DNA of 64,000 bases, from NCBI GenBank assembly GCA_002027195.1, contig MWJO01000030.1, positions 1 to 64,000 of the forward strand, written 5' to 3'. Below are positions 1-8,732 of the stretch, piece after piece (position 1 is the first letter of the stretch; every line of letters begins with the position of its first letter). The notes beneath the pieces are model-generated. The model saw nothing but the letters and a program-made list of their open reading frames with translations, was not told the DNA's origin and did no database searches. This DNA is from Streptomyces sp. GKU 895 (lineage in GTDB: Bacteria; Actinomycetota; Actinomycetes; Streptomycetales; Streptomycetaceae). A program made the position numbers and the translations under genes.

Positions 1-25
1 ATCGGGGTGCCCGGTCGTGACTCCG

Positions 26-343
26 TCAGCTGGCCACTCGACCGTAGTAGCCGCCGCCTCCGCCGCCCCCGCCGGCGCCGCCTCCGCCACCGCCTCCCCA
101 CTCCACGTTGCCTGAGCGGCCGATGCCGCCTCCCGCAGCCCCGCCGCCGCCCGCCCCCCACAACGACACGGTGAAGCCCGTGACATCGTCGGGAACGGTG
201 AAGGAGCCATCCTCGTCGAAATCCGCGAGAACGTCGTCATGGACGGCCCGTGAGGGCAGCGCCGAAGTCTCCGCAGCGCCGGTCAGCAGGGCCAGGACCG
301 CAAGAGCGGTGACACTCGCCCCCCAGGTCTTCTTCGCGTGCAC
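26..343 (-). CDS. Small Gly-rich exported protein, probably truncated
   Basis: This 105-residue protein starts at GTG with a GGAGG ribosome site about 8 bases upstream. Residues 1-30 look like a Sec signal peptide: basic start MHAKK, a hydrophobic core and a small-residue cleavage region. The mature part has a short acidic beta-like segment (FDEDGSFTVPDDVTGFTVSL) followed by a run of Gly with Trp and Tyr. Gly-rich secreted proteins of this type are common in Streptomyces and, as I recall, usually longer, so the stop after the Gly run may be a truncation. Function is unknown. No partner gene is evident next to it. Confidence 0.5.
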   Translation of the reverse strand: MHAKKTWGASVTALAVLALLTGAAETSALPSRAVHDDVLADFDEDGSFTVPDDVTGFTVSLWGAGGGGAAGGGIGRSGNVEWGGGGGGGAGGGGGGGGYYGRVAS

Positions 344-630
344 GATGCATCCTCCGTCGTCGACGTGGCAAGGCCCCTCAACAGGCCCGCCCGGGACACA
401 ACGACACCTCGGTCACCACCGATGCGTCCGTTCACCCCGACAGCCGACAAAGGGCAGCGCAGGAACGATCCGTCCACGATCGAGGCCCCGACCTGGACCT
501 GCGCCGCCTGTCGATGTGATCCGTACGGCTGTGGTGGCACGAGACCCCGGCCGTTGCCATGACACGCCGGTCGGGGTCTGGTGGTGCACTTCGTTGAACA
601 GCCGGTCCAACGAATGACCGATGGCTGGCG

Positions 631-831
631 TCACGCTGTCCCGAACGGTGGTACGTCGCCCAGTTCCATGTCGGTGCGGAGACGGGTCGCCCGTACCGGA
701 TGGCGCCGCTGGCCCGCCTGGTCCCTTGCGACGTCGACGGTGACCTCGGCTACGACGTCGGGCACGACCAGGCGCACCGACCGGTGCTCGCGTTGCCCCC
801 ACCACTGAAGGTACGCCCCGTCCACGGGTGG
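631..831 (-). pseudogene. C-terminal remnant of an ATP-dependent DNA ligase
   Basis: The minus strand reads VVPDVVAEVTVDVARDQAG followed by RRHPVRATRLRTDMELGDVP and then a stop. This matches the OB-fold tail of actinobacterial ATP-dependent DNA ligases, where a valine-rich strand, 'RWRHP' and 'R.R.D..P.DVP' end the protein. The nucleotidyltransferase domain and the catalytic lysine are absent, and no start codon belongs to this piece, so it is a relic. The neighbouring IS5 fragment suggests loss through insertion and deletion. Confidence 0.55.
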
Positions 832-841
832 CCGGTGTCCG

Positions 842-1039
842 GTGCTTGCAGCTGCTCGGCCAGGGCATGCTGTACGGCCGCAGCGGCTGGGCCGCCACCG
901 CTGGATCATTGAGCGAACCATGTCCTGGCTCGCCGGTTGCCGCTGCCTCCACCGCCGCTATGAGCGCAAGCCCGGGCACTTCCTCGCCTTCACCAGCATC
1001 GCCTGCACCCTCAGCTGCTATCGGCGGCTCGTCTGCTGA
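842..1039 (+). pseudogene. IS5-family transposase C-terminal remnant
   Basis: The frame reads HRWIIERTMSWLAGCRCLHR, then RYERKPGHFLAFTSIACTL and YRRL. This is the typical C-terminal end of IS5-type DDE transposases, including the 'R..E......R' signature around the third acidic residue, here the Glu of IIERT. The upstream DDE residues are missing, so only about the last 50 codons survive. The end overlaps the 3' end of the opposing ankyrin gene. Confidence 0.6.
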
Positions 1040-1346
1040 TGTGGGCCTGCAGCAGACTCATCGCCAGGTCGTGGCCGTAGCGATTGGCCATGTCCATGGG
1101 GGTGCGGCCGTCTGGGTCTGCGAGCTCCGGATCAGCCCCGAAGGCCGGCAACACGGCCGTGCTGTGCACAGTCGATGGCTCCCCGCTCTGCAGGGAGCCG
1201 TCGCCCTTGACGTCGATCGCGTGCGTCAGCAGCGTCATGTTGCCGAAGACCTCGTCAGGATCGGAACCAGCGGCCAGCAACCGGGCCAGGGTCTCAGCAT
1301 CCTCCTGCTCGACTGCTTGATGCGCGGGTGTCCAGTAGTCGCTCAC
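1011..1346 (-). CDS. Ankyrin-repeat protein
   Basis: This 111-residue protein begins MSDYWTPAHQAVEQEDAETL. It carries about two and a half ankyrin-like units: 'TPAHQAVEQEDAETLARLL', 'AGSDPDEVFGNMTLLTHAI' and 'DPDGRTPMDMANRYGHDLA'. These are helix-turn-helix repeats with the TPLH/A.G.D consensus. Such small soluble ankyrin proteins are frequent orphans near toxin-immunity loci and act by protein-protein binding, but no partner is visible here. The last residues overlap the transposase fragment on the other strand, so the native C-terminus may have been altered. Confidence 0.65.
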   Translation of the reverse strand: MSDYWTPAHQAVEQEDAETLARLLAAGSDPDEVFGNMTLLTHAIDVKGDGSLQSGEPSTVHSTAVLPAFGADPELADPDGRTPMDMANRYGHDLAMSLLQAHISRRAADSS

Positions 1347-2011
1347 TCAGGCATTCAACCGTCCACACAGGGCGCCTGCCAGCGACTATCTACGCCATCC
1401 GCCACCAATTGAGCTGACGTCTAAGGGGGGATCGCCAGGCCCTGAATAAGCCAGTCCACTTCCGCGACAGTTGAACCGACGACCTGACCTCCAGGAGCGC
1501 ACCCATGTCACACCCCCATCGACATCACCATCCCCGCCTTGTCGGGAAAGCTCGCCCTCGTAACCGGCGCCAGCGACGCCATGGGTCTGGGGATAGGTGC
1601 CACCAAGCGTTGGACGCGCGGTCAACCAGGCAGGGTTGTCGGCGCCCCGCTTCGCCATGGTGTGCGCGATCACGCAGACCGGATCACTAGTGCGCTGCTC
1701 GACCCTCGCACTATGGAGCAGTTCGACGGCCTTCTCACGGGACTGAACACTGTCTGTCCGACGGCGTTCTGGACCAGATCGACCAGTTGGTCCCACCCGG
1801 AGTCGGCGTCGGCACTTTTGACCAGGCGTACGTGTCGCCGTCGGCCGAGCGTAGCGGACTGCGCTGCTGCCCGATCGGCGACCGGTTGATCGCGTGAAGC
1901 CGAGCGCCACCAGCTACCAGCCGTGCCCGGGGCAAGGATGACAGCGGAGGAGTTGACCATCCGCCCTTGCCTTGCGGGGCTGAGCAATTCATGACGAAAG
2001 GGGCTACTGAC
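1347..2011. other. No intact gene; decayed coding fragments
   Basis: About 665 bases without a convincing gene. On the plus strand near 1530-1610, LSGKLALVTGASDAMGLGIG matches the first beta-alpha unit (TGxxxGxG) of a short-chain dehydrogenase, after which the frame is lost. On the minus strand near 1640-1760 there is a coding-like stretch (REKAVELLHSARVEQRTSDP) that I do not recognise. Both look like relics. Confidence 0.4.
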
Positions 2012-2890
2012 ATGGCCGATACGAGTGAGACGGACCTGCCGGACAACTGGGGCCGATGGGGAGCGGACGACGAACTCGGCACCCTCAACCTGATTACCGA
2101 CGAGGTACGCGCCAGGGCCGCCTCGGAGGCGCGGACCGGCCAGTGGGTGTCACTGGCACAGCCGATCACACCGAGCGCGATGTTCTTCAGCCCATTCTCG
2201 TCCGAGACGGTCGACGCATCGCCGGTGCAGCAGATGGTGTCCCACACCGGTGGACCAGTGGCAGCTGATCTGTCGGTGGTCTACAACCACCACTGGAAGT
2301 CGACGCACCTTGACGCGCTCGCACACTGGTCGACTGCCGGCCAGGTCTATCCGGGCCGGCCGAGGGAGCAGGTCGTCACCCCCCTCGGGATTACGCACGC
2401 ATCGACGGCTGCTTTCGCCGCCGGGATAGTGACACGTGGGGTCTTGCTCGATCTGGCCGTCGAAGGGCCTCTTCCCCCTGGCTATGCGGTGACGTCACAC
2501 GACTTCGAACAGGCTGAGAAGCGGCAGGGGGCCCAGGTGGGTTCTGGGGACGCGCTGGTGGTCCGACTCGGCTGGACTGGACGCGCGCCTCACGACACGC
2601 CGAGCCCTGGGATCAGCATGGACGCGGTGCGGTGGATGCATCGCCGAGGGGTTGCCATCGTCGCCCCGGACATGGGTGACGCGCATCCTCCCCTGAACCC
2701 GGACGAGCCCTCCCCGTTGCACGGGGTAGCGCTCGGCCGGATGGCGATGCCTCTGATCGACGTGCCTCAACTGGACGACCTCGCGGCGTTGTGCGCGCGG
2801 CTGAAGCGCTACAGCTTCCTGCTCACCGTTGCCCCGCCCCGCATCCACGGCCTGACCGGCGTACCAGTCAACCCCATCGCGATGTTCTGA
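2012..2890 (+). CDS. Cyclase-family (kynurenine formamidase-like) metal hydrolase
   Basis: This 292-residue protein starts at ATG 2012 (MADTSETDLPDNWGRWG) with GAAAGGGG about 10 bases upstream. The two in-frame ATGs further upstream lack a better site. It belongs to the family that includes kynurenine formamidase, which hydrolyses amide or lactone bonds with bound metals. The diagnostic metal motif H-x-G/S-T-H-x-D-x-x-x-H is visible as KSTHLDALAHW around residues 95-105. The entry motif NWGRWG plus DELGTLNLIT is typical of the larger bacterial branch with unknown substrates. Gene length is normal and the frame is intact. It is separated from the molybdoenzyme genes by an IS110 relic, so a joint pathway is possible but unproven. 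Confidence 0.75.
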   Translation: MADTSETDLPDNWGRWGADDELGTLNLITDEVRARAASEARTGQWVSLAQPITPSAMFFSPFSSETVDASPVQQMVSHTGGPVAADLSVVYNHHWKSTHLDALAHWSTAGQVYPGRPREQVVTPLGITHASTAAFAAGIVTRGVLLDLAVEGPLPPGYAVTSHDFEQAEKRQGAQVGSGDALVVRLGWTGRAPHDTPSPGISMDAVRWMHRRGVAIVAPDMGDAHPPLNPDEPSPLHGVALGRMAMPLIDVPQLDDLAALCARLKRYSFLLTVAPPRIHGLTGVPVNPIAMF

Positions 2891-3134
2891 CCGTACGATC
2901 ATCAGCGCCCTTGGAGATCCTTGGGTACTTCCGCCGTGCGGCCGGGGCGAGTTTCGATGACTTCCCCTCGATACGCATCAGCGGTCCGTTGTGGAACGGC
3001 ATGGATCAGCGGTTCTGACAGCGCTTGTCTCGCACCCTGCCCCGGCACGCTTTCGAGCCCCCGGGGCAGGAGCAGCAGTCGGGAGCCTCTGGTTGCGCCG
3101 CTCGTCGGTGCGGATGCGACCGCGTCCGGGGTCA

Positions 3135-3490
3135 GCACGCCCTTCGCGAGCCGGGCCACCATGGCAGCAGCCGGCTTCTCACCCGGCAGCGCGGTGGACT
3201 GGGCTGCTGCCGCTTCGACGGCGGTTGGGCGAGCGCGGTGGCGTTCTTGACGTCACGGTTCTTCAGTCAGGATTCAAGGCGGCGGATGCCAATGCGGCGG
3301 ATCGTGCCTGGCGCCTGATAGCCGGTCAGCAGCACAATCGGCCCCCGGCCCGTCCGGGGCAGGGCACCTTCAAGTGCCGGGAGGAGTTCCAGGAGTTGTT
3401 CGCGCAGTCGGTTGATCTGGCGTGTGCGGTCGTGGACGAGATCGAGGCGGCGGCCGGTGAGGATGCGCCGAAGGTTCGGGTGTTGATGGG
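3135..3490 (-). pseudogene. IS110-family transposase remnant
   Basis: The minus strand reads RRILTGRRLDLVHDRTRQIN, RLREQLLELLPALEGALP and VLLTGYQAPGTIRRIGIRRL. This is the central region of IS110-type transposases (DEDD group). A TGA interrupts the frame after RRLES near 3275, and the frame continues as LKNRDVKNATALAQ to about MVARLAKGVL. N-terminal and C-terminal catalytic parts are missing. Its left end abuts a truncated xdhC, so the insertion or a later deletion removed that gene's 3' half. Bases 2891-3134 beyond it show no recognisable gene. Confidence 0.7.
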
Positions 3491-3799
3491 TTCGACGAAG
3501 ACCTCCAGGGTGCCGCCGCAGGTCAGGCCCACGCCGAAGGCGTCGTTGTCGCTGATGCCGTACGTCGCCCGCTGAGGCGTATCGTTCAGGATCGTCTCGC
3601 GGGCCCGCTCGAGGACGTCGCCCTCGACACAGCCGCCCGACACCGAGCCCACCACATGCCCCTCAGCGGTGAGCAGCATCGACAAGCCGGCGAGCCGCGG
3701 CGCCGAGCCGAAGGTTCTCACGACGGTGGCCAGCCCCGAGGTCTCACCGGCCGACCATGCCTCGTACAGGGCGTTCCAGACGTTGTTGTGGCCGGTCAC
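3487..3799 (-). pseudogene. xdhC-like Mo-cofactor sulfuration/insertion protein, 3'-truncated
   Basis: The gene starts at GTG 3799, overlapping the TGA of the large molybdoenzyme subunit (GTGA), which indicates translational coupling. It reads VTGHNNVWNALYEAWSAGE, then VVRTFGSAPRLAGLSMLLT, GSVSGGCVEGDVL and GISDNDAFGVGLTCGGTLEV. These are the XdhC signature blocks, including the conserved SGGC and GLTCGG motifs. After FVEPINT the reading passes into IS110 sequence, so the Rossmann-fold C-terminal domain is lost. The intact paralogue at 10707-11876 might serve both enzyme sets. Confidence 0.75.
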
Positions 3800-5979
3800 A
3801 GCAGCTTGTCCTGGGTAATGGGCAGGTCGCGCACGCGCTTGCCGGTGGCGTGGAAGACCGCGTTGGCGATGGCCGCGGTGACGCCGGTCATCGGGGTTTC
3901 GCCGAAGCCGCGGGCTCCGAGGGCGTCGCTGGCCGCCGGGTCGGGTCTGTCGATGAACTGCACCTGGATGTCGGGGACGTCCGCGTTGACGGGCATCAGG
4001 TAGCCGGACAGGTTCGGGTTGACGATCCTGGCCGTCGCGGGGTCGACGAGGGTGTGCTCGAAGAGGGTGAAGCCGATGCCCCAGATCACACCGCCGAGGA
4101 CCTGGCTGCGGGCGGTCTTGCGGTTGAGCACGGTGCCCGGGTCGTAGCAGCCGAACACGCGGGTCACCCGGACCCGGCCGAGCAGCCGGTCGACGCGGAC
4201 TTCGACGAAGACAGCGCCGACCGAGTAGCCGAGGGGTGTGTTGGTGGGTTCCACCGTGAAGACGAGGGGCTTGCCGCCGTGGCCGACGACCGAGCGGTAG
4301 CTCACTCGGGCGCGCCGGTCGGCCGTGTCGTACAGGTAGCCGTCCGCGGTGTCCACGCGGTCGGCGGGAACGCCGCGCAGGGGCGAGCCGGGCTGGGCGA
4401 CGGCCGTGTCGATGACGGCCTTGCGCGCGGCGGTGCACACGCGATTGACGGCGCTGCCGACGCCGGGTGCGGTGGTGGAGGCGCCTGAGGTGTAGCTCTG
4501 CGGGAAGGTGCTGTCCCCAAGTTCGAACGTGATGTCGGAGAGCGGCTTCCCGAGGACCTCACCGGCGATCTGCGTCATGATCGTGTACGTGCCGGTGCCG
4601 ATGTCCTGGGTGCCGACCTGGACGAGCACCTTGCCGTCGGTACCGATGGTCAAACGGGCGCCGGAACCAGGCCGGCCGCCGGCGGTGTGGGCGGACGTGG
4701 CCATGCCCCAGCCGACGAGTTCATCGCCGTCGCGCATGGAGCCGGGGCGCGGGTCGCGACGGGACCAGCCGAACATCGACGCGGCGCGGTCGTAGCATTC
4801 GCGCAGGTGGTTGCTGCCCCATTCCTGACCGTTCTCCATGTTCCGGCTGCTCCAGTTGCGTTTTCGCAGCTCGACCGGGTCCATGGTCAGGGCGTGGGCG
4901 AGTTCGTCGAGCGCCCCTTCTTGGGCGTGGCTGGTGCACGCTTCCGGGGAGCGCATGAAGCTCTGGGTGGGCAGGTCCAGTCGCACGGCATGCTGTTCGT
5001 TGGACAGGTTGGGGATGTCGTACAGCATGCGGATCGGCTCGCTGCTGTTGAACAGCACGACGTCGTCGCGGGTGATCTGCTGGGTGATGACGTGGTCCAG
5101 GGCGGTGATCCGGCCGTCGCGGCGGGCGCCGAGCTCGATCGACTGATGGGTCTGCGCGCGGTGGCCGTTGGAGGTGTACATGTGCGCGCGGGACAGCACG
5201 AGCTTGACGGGGCGGCCCAATGCACGGGCAGCGGCGCAGGCCAGCACGGTGTGCGGCCAGACCGGGCCCTTGGAGCCGAAACCGCCGCCGAGGTAGCGGC
5301 AGACGACGCGGACGTCGGCGAGCGGGATCTCCAGGGCCTCGCTGACGACGTGCTGGATGTTGCCCAGACCCTGCGTGGTCTCGTACACCGTCACCTTCGA
5401 GCCCTCCCACACGGCCGTGGTGGCGTGGGGCTCGATCGGGTTGTGGTGGTGCATGGGGATGGCGAACTCGGCCTTGATCCGAACGTCCGCCTGTGCCATG
5501 CCGGCCGCCACGTCACCACGTGTGAGGGTGTTGGGGCCGTCCGGTCCGTCGGGCGGCAGGAACGCTTCACCCAGGTCCAACTCGCCCTGGGGGTCGCCCG
5601 TTTCTTCGTAGTCGACTTCGATCAGTTCTGCCGCTCGCTGCGCCTGCTCCACGGTTTGGGCGACGACGAAGGCGATGGGCTGGCCCGCGTGGTGGATGTC
5701 CGGGCTCTGTATTGGGATGTACGGCTTGAAGAACGGCCGGTAGGCGGGTTGCCGCAGCCGCGGCATGGTCTCGTGCGTATAGACGGCGATCACGCCGCGC
5801 ACGGCTTCGGCGGCCCGCGTGTCGATCCGGGTGATCCGGCCGCGGGAGACGGTGCTCATCGCCATGAACGCATGGACCAGGCGGGGAAGTTGTACGTCGG
5901 CGGTGTACTCGGCCTCGCCTGTCACCTTCAGCCGGGACTCGACGCGGGACAGGGGGCGGCCGACGACGTCGGTGCTCAT
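3796..5979 (-). CDS. Molybdopterin-binding large subunit of PaoABC-type aldehyde oxidoreductase, set 1
   Basis: This 727-residue protein begins MSTDVVGRPLSRVESRLKVT and is full length for PaoC-type subunits of the xanthine oxidase family, which oxidise aldehydes or heteroaromatics at a molybdenum-cytosine-dinucleotide site. It has the N-terminal Ald_Xan_dh domain (about 20-130), GGGFGSKGP near residue 225-235, and the conserved active-site Glu near residue 694 in GARGFGETP. It contains no iron-sulfur cluster; electrons would pass to the small subunits. Its start overlaps the FAD subunit stop (ATGA), giving the operon order 2Fe-2S, FAD, Mo subunit, xdhC. No signal peptide is seen; export would be piggy-back with the Tat-tagged small subunit. 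The substrate cannot be read from sequence. Confidence 0.88.
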   Translation of the reverse strand: MSTDVVGRPLSRVESRLKVTGEAEYTADVQLPRLVHAFMAMSTVSRGRITRIDTRAAEAVRGVIAVYTHETMPRLRQPAYRPFFKPYIPIQSPDIHHAGQPIAFVVAQTVEQAQRAAELIEVDYEETGDPQGELDLGEAFLPPDGPDGPNTLTRGDVAAGMAQADVRIKAEFAIPMHHHNPIEPHATTAVWEGSKVTVYETTQGLGNIQHVVSEALEIPLADVRVVCRYLGGGFGSKGPVWPHTVLACAAARALGRPVKLVLSRAHMYTSNGHRAQTHQSIELGARRDGRITALDHVITQQITRDDVVLFNSSEPIRMLYDIPNLSNEQHAVRLDLPTQSFMRSPEACTSHAQEGALDELAHALTMDPVELRKRNWSSRNMENGQEWGSNHLRECYDRAASMFGWSRRDPRPGSMRDGDELVGWGMATSAHTAGGRPGSGARLTIGTDGKVLVQVGTQDIGTGTYTIMTQIAGEVLGKPLSDITFELGDSTFPQSYTSGASTTAPGVGSAVNRVCTAARKAVIDTAVAQPGSPLRGVPADRVDTADGYLYDTADRRARVSYRSVVGHGGKPLVFTVEPTNTPLGYSVGAVFVEVRVDRLLGRVRVTRVFGCYDPGTVLNRKTARSQVLGGVIWGIGFTLFEHTLVDPATARIVNPNLSGYLMPVNADVPDIQVQFIDRPDPAASDALGARGFGETPMTGVTAAIANAVFHATGKRVRDLPITQDKLL

Positions 5980-6962
5980 CGGGAACCTCCGGTGAAACGG
6001 CCGAGCACGTCCTGGAGCGCGCGCTGTACCAGCTCGACCTTGAACTCGTTGTCCTCGCGCGGCTGGGCGTCCTGGACCAGGAGGCGTCCGGCCGCCGCGA
6101 TGTTCCGCTGCGTCAATGGCTTGCCCCGCAAGGCGGTTTCGGCCTCGAGCGAGCGCCAGGGGCGGGTGGCGATGCCGCCGAAGGCGAGGCGGGCCTCTTC
6201 GACGGTTCGGCCGTTCATGCGCAGCACGGCGGCGGCAGAGACGACCGCGAACTCGAAGGTGGCGCGGTCCCGCAGCTTCAGGTAGCGCTGACGGGTGTCC
6301 GGTGCCGGAAGCGGCACCTCGACTGCGGTGATCAGCTCGCCGTGCCGCAGGGCGTTCTCGAGGTGCGGGGTGTCCCCGGGTTCCCGGTGGAAGTCGGTCA
6401 TGGCAATGGTCCGGGCGCCACCCGGACCGAGTGTGTGGACCGTGGCGTCCAGGGCGCGTAGGGCGACCGCGAGGTCGGAGGGGTGGACGGCGATGCAGTG
6501 GTCGCTGCCGCCGAGAACGGCGTGCCAGCGGCTGCGGCCCTCCAGCGCGGCACAGCCGGTTCCCGGCTCGCGCTTGTTGCAGGCGAAGTCCTCGCCCCGG
6601 AAGTACCAGCAGCGGGTGCGCTGAAGCAGGTTGCCGCCGATCGAGGCCATGTGGCGGACCTGCGGGGAAGCGCTGGCGAGCAGCGCCTGGGACAGCACGG
6701 GCAGCCGCCTGCGTACCACTGGGTGCACCGCTACGTCGGCCATCCTGGCCAAGGCGCCGATGCGTAGCCTGCCCTCGGACTCCTCGATGCCGGCAAGCGG
6801 CAGGTGGTTGATGTCGACGACCAGGTCGTGGTCCTCGGCGCCGTCCTTCATCAGGTTCAGCAGGTCCGTGCCGCCGGCGACGAAAGCCGCCTCGGCGCTG
6901 CGGGTGACAAGCTGTACGGCTTCCGCCGCCCGGCCTGCGCGGGCGTAGGCGAAGTCCCTCAT
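5976..6962 (-). CDS. FAD and 4Fe-4S subunit of PaoABC-type aldehyde oxidoreductase, set 1
   Basis: This 328-residue protein starts MRDFAYARAGRAAEAVQLVT. The ATG overlaps the stop of the 2Fe-2S gene (ATGA). It has the FAD_binding_5 signature FVAGGTDLLNLMKD (residues 27-40) and ASIGGNLLQRTRC (106-118), then the CO dehydrogenase flavoprotein C-terminal domain. Cysteines at about 118, 128, 137 and 156 lie in the insertion that holds an extra 4Fe-4S cluster in PaoB-type subunits and is absent from ordinary xanthine dehydrogenase FAD domains. That supports the PaoABC assignment over classical XdhB. It passes electrons from the molybdenum subunit and 2Fe-2S centres to FAD. Confidence 0.87.
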   Translation of the reverse strand: MRDFAYARAGRAAEAVQLVTRSAEAAFVAGGTDLLNLMKDGAEDHDLVVDINHLPLAGIEESEGRLRIGALARMADVAVHPVVRRRLPVLSQALLASASPQVRHMASIGGNLLQRTRCWYFRGEDFACNKREPGTGCAALEGRSRWHAVLGGSDHCIAVHPSDLAVALRALDATVHTLGPGGARTIAMTDFHREPGDTPHLENALRHGELITAVEVPLPAPDTRQRYLKLRDRATFEFAVVSAAAVLRMNGRTVEEARLAFGGIATRPWRSLEAETALRGKPLTQRNIAAAGRLLVQDAQPREDNEFKVELVQRALQDVLGRFTGGSR

Positions 6963-7561
6963 CGCCGCACCGCCTTCGCCGCGTCGGCCACCGCCTCGAC
7001 GATGTTCGGGTAACAACTGCACCGACACAGGTTGCCGCTCATCCACTCCCGGATCTCGTCCTCGGAGCCGGTATGGCCCTCCTCGATGCAGGCCACCGCC
7101 GACATGATCTGTCCCGGTGTGCAGATGCCGCACTGGAAGGCGTCCCGGCGGACGAACGCCTCCTGAACGGGGTGCAGTTCCCCGTTCCGGGCAAGTCCTT
7201 CGATGGTCGTGATGGACCGGCCCTCCTGCATCACGGCCAGAGTCAGGCACGACTTGACGCGCCGACCGTCGACGAGCACCGTACAGGCGCCGCACTCGCC
7301 CCGGTCGCAGCCCTTCTTGGTACCGGTGAGCCCGGCCCGCTCGCGCAGCGCGTCGAGCAGGGTGACGCGGGCCTCGACCCCCGGAAGCCGGTGCCGGGTC
7401 CCGTTGACCGACAACGTGAGGTCGGCGACCGTCCGGGGCTGTGCCGCCTGCGGAGTGCCCGGCGCCGCGGAGGCCGGTTCCGTTCCCGCGAAGGGGGCCA
7501 TCACGGCGGCCGCTGCGACACCCCCCGACTTCAGTACGTCGCGCCTCCTGTGCTGTGCCAT
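6959..7561 (-). CDS. 2Fe-2S subunit of PaoABC-type aldehyde oxidoreductase, Tat-exported, set 1
   Basis: This 200-residue protein has a twin-arginine signal, MAQHRRRDVLKSGGVAAAAV, and an Ala-rich hydrophobic stretch with cleavage likely near residue 33. Cysteines 85, 90, 93 and 105 form the plant-type 2Fe-2S site (CDRGECGAC...SC). Cysteines 144, 147, 179 and 181 form the second 2Fe-2S site (CGIC...CRC). This is the usual PaoA architecture, in which the Tat signal exports the assembled heterotrimer. It is the first gene of the minus-strand operon and is divergent from the LysR gene, with a long palindrome between them. Confidence 0.88.
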   Translation of the reverse strand: MAQHRRRDVLKSGGVAAAAVMAPFAGTEPASAAPGTPQAAQPRTVADLTLSVNGTRHRLPGVEARVTLLDALRERAGLTGTKKGCDRGECGACTVLVDGRRVKSCLTLAVMQEGRSITTIEGLARNGELHPVQEAFVRRDAFQCGICTPGQIMSAVACIEEGHTGSEDEIREWMSGNLCRCSCYPNIVEAVADAAKAVRR

Positions 7562-7631
7562 GGGTCAGCAACTCCTCGTCTACCCCGATACGGCGAGATG
7601 GGAATGAGCCTGACGTCGACGTGGCCATTCG

Positions 7632-7667
7632 TCCAACGCACAATGTGAATGCCTCTTATGCGTTGGA
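7632..7667. promoter_or_regulatory. Inverted repeat, likely LysR operator, between divergent genes
   Basis: TCCAACGCA (7632-7640) and its exact complement TGCGTTGGA (7659-7667) are separated by 18 bases. The right arm also lies in ATGCGTTGGATGCAT (7658-7672), which fits the T-N11-A form of LysR boxes. It lies between paoA set 1 and the lysR start, the expected position for an autoregulatory LysR site controlling the oxidoreductase operon. Binding is inferred. Confidence 0.6.
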
Positions 7668-7687
7668 TGCATGACGACGCGTAAGGT

Positions 7688-8611
7688 ATGTCTATGTCGC
7701 ATCTGCGGAACGCGGACCTCAATCTGCTCGAAGCGCTGGCAGTTCTGCTCGAAGAGAGACACGTGACACGGGCCGCCGATCGTTTCCGTCTGAGCCAGTC
7801 CGCGATGAGCCGCGTCCTGCAGCGGCTCAGGGAGACGTTCGGCGACGAACTCCTGGTGCGCACGCAACGCGGATACGAGCCGACCCCGCGCGGGCAGCAG
7901 ATCCAGTCGGAGCTCGCCGACCTCCTGCCCCGCCTGGAGACGCTGCTGCGCGGCGATGCCTTCGACCCCGCGACGGCGAACGGTCATTTCCGCATCCACT
8001 GCACCGACTACGCCACATCCCTGCTGGGCCCGACGCTCTTCCGCCGCGTCTTCCGTGAGGCGCCCGGCATTTCACTGAGCGTGGCGCCCCTGGGAGATGA
8101 GTCCTTCACCGATGTCGAGCAGGGCCGCGCGGACCTGCTCGTCTCCGGCGTCGTGGCGCCCCGTTCGCTGCACTGGGCGACGTTGTTCGAGGAGGACTTC
8201 GTCTGCCTGCTGTCCCACGACCACCCCGTCACCGCCGAGCGGCTGACCCTGGAGGACTTCACCGCGTACCCGCATGTCGTCATCACCGTCCTTGCCGGCG
8301 GCCAAACCATGGTCGAACGCCGCCTGGACGAGCACGGGCTACGCCGCACCACGGGTCTGCGCGTACCGTATTTCTCCGCGGCGGCGGCGGCCGTGCCCGG
8401 CACTGAGCTCATCGCCACCCTCCCGCGGCGAGCCGCCCTTGCGTACGACGACGACCCCGCCTACCGCGTCGCCGCGGCCCCGGAGGAGCTTCCGTCCTTC
8501 CCCTACGGCATCGCCTGGCACCCCCGCGTCGACAGTGACCCTGCTCACCGGTGGCTGCAGCAGATCGTGCGGGAAACCACAACACAGGTGACCGGGCACC
8601 GGGCTGACTGA
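7688..8611 (+). CDS. LysR-family transcriptional regulator
   Basis: This protein of about 307 residues (ATG 7688, or ATG 7694 two codons on) reads LRNADLNLLEALAVLLEERH then VTRAADRFRLSQSAMSRVLQ. That is a complete LysR winged helix-turn-helix in the first 65 residues, followed by a substrate-binding domain of normal length (from about residue 95 to 300). Divergent orientation from the PaoABC operon and the palindrome between them suggest it controls set 1 in response to the substrate or product. It may also act on the second PaoABC set 1.5 kb downstream, but I see no matching palindrome there. Confidence 0.85.
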   Translation: MSMSHLRNADLNLLEALAVLLEERHVTRAADRFRLSQSAMSRVLQRLRETFGDELLVRTQRGYEPTPRGQQIQSELADLLPRLETLLRGDAFDPATANGHFRIHCTDYATSLLGPTLFRRVFREAPGISLSVAPLGDESFTDVEQGRADLLVSGVVAPRSLHWATLFEEDFVCLLSHDHPVTAERLTLEDFTAYPHVVITVLAGGQTMVERRLDEHGLRRTTGLRVPYFSAAAAAVPGTELIATLPRRAALAYDDDPAYRVAAAPEELPSFPYGIAWHPRVDSDPAHRWLQQIVRETTTQVTGHRAD

Positions 8612-8732
8612 TGAATGCCCGCCCTCGGGGCGAGGGGGTCCTTCAGCATGATGCTCCGGGCGTTCACGCCTGGGAGGCATCGCTTCGACGGCCGGGGCCA
8701 CACTCCCGTTCCAGGCACGCATAGTTCCGGGC

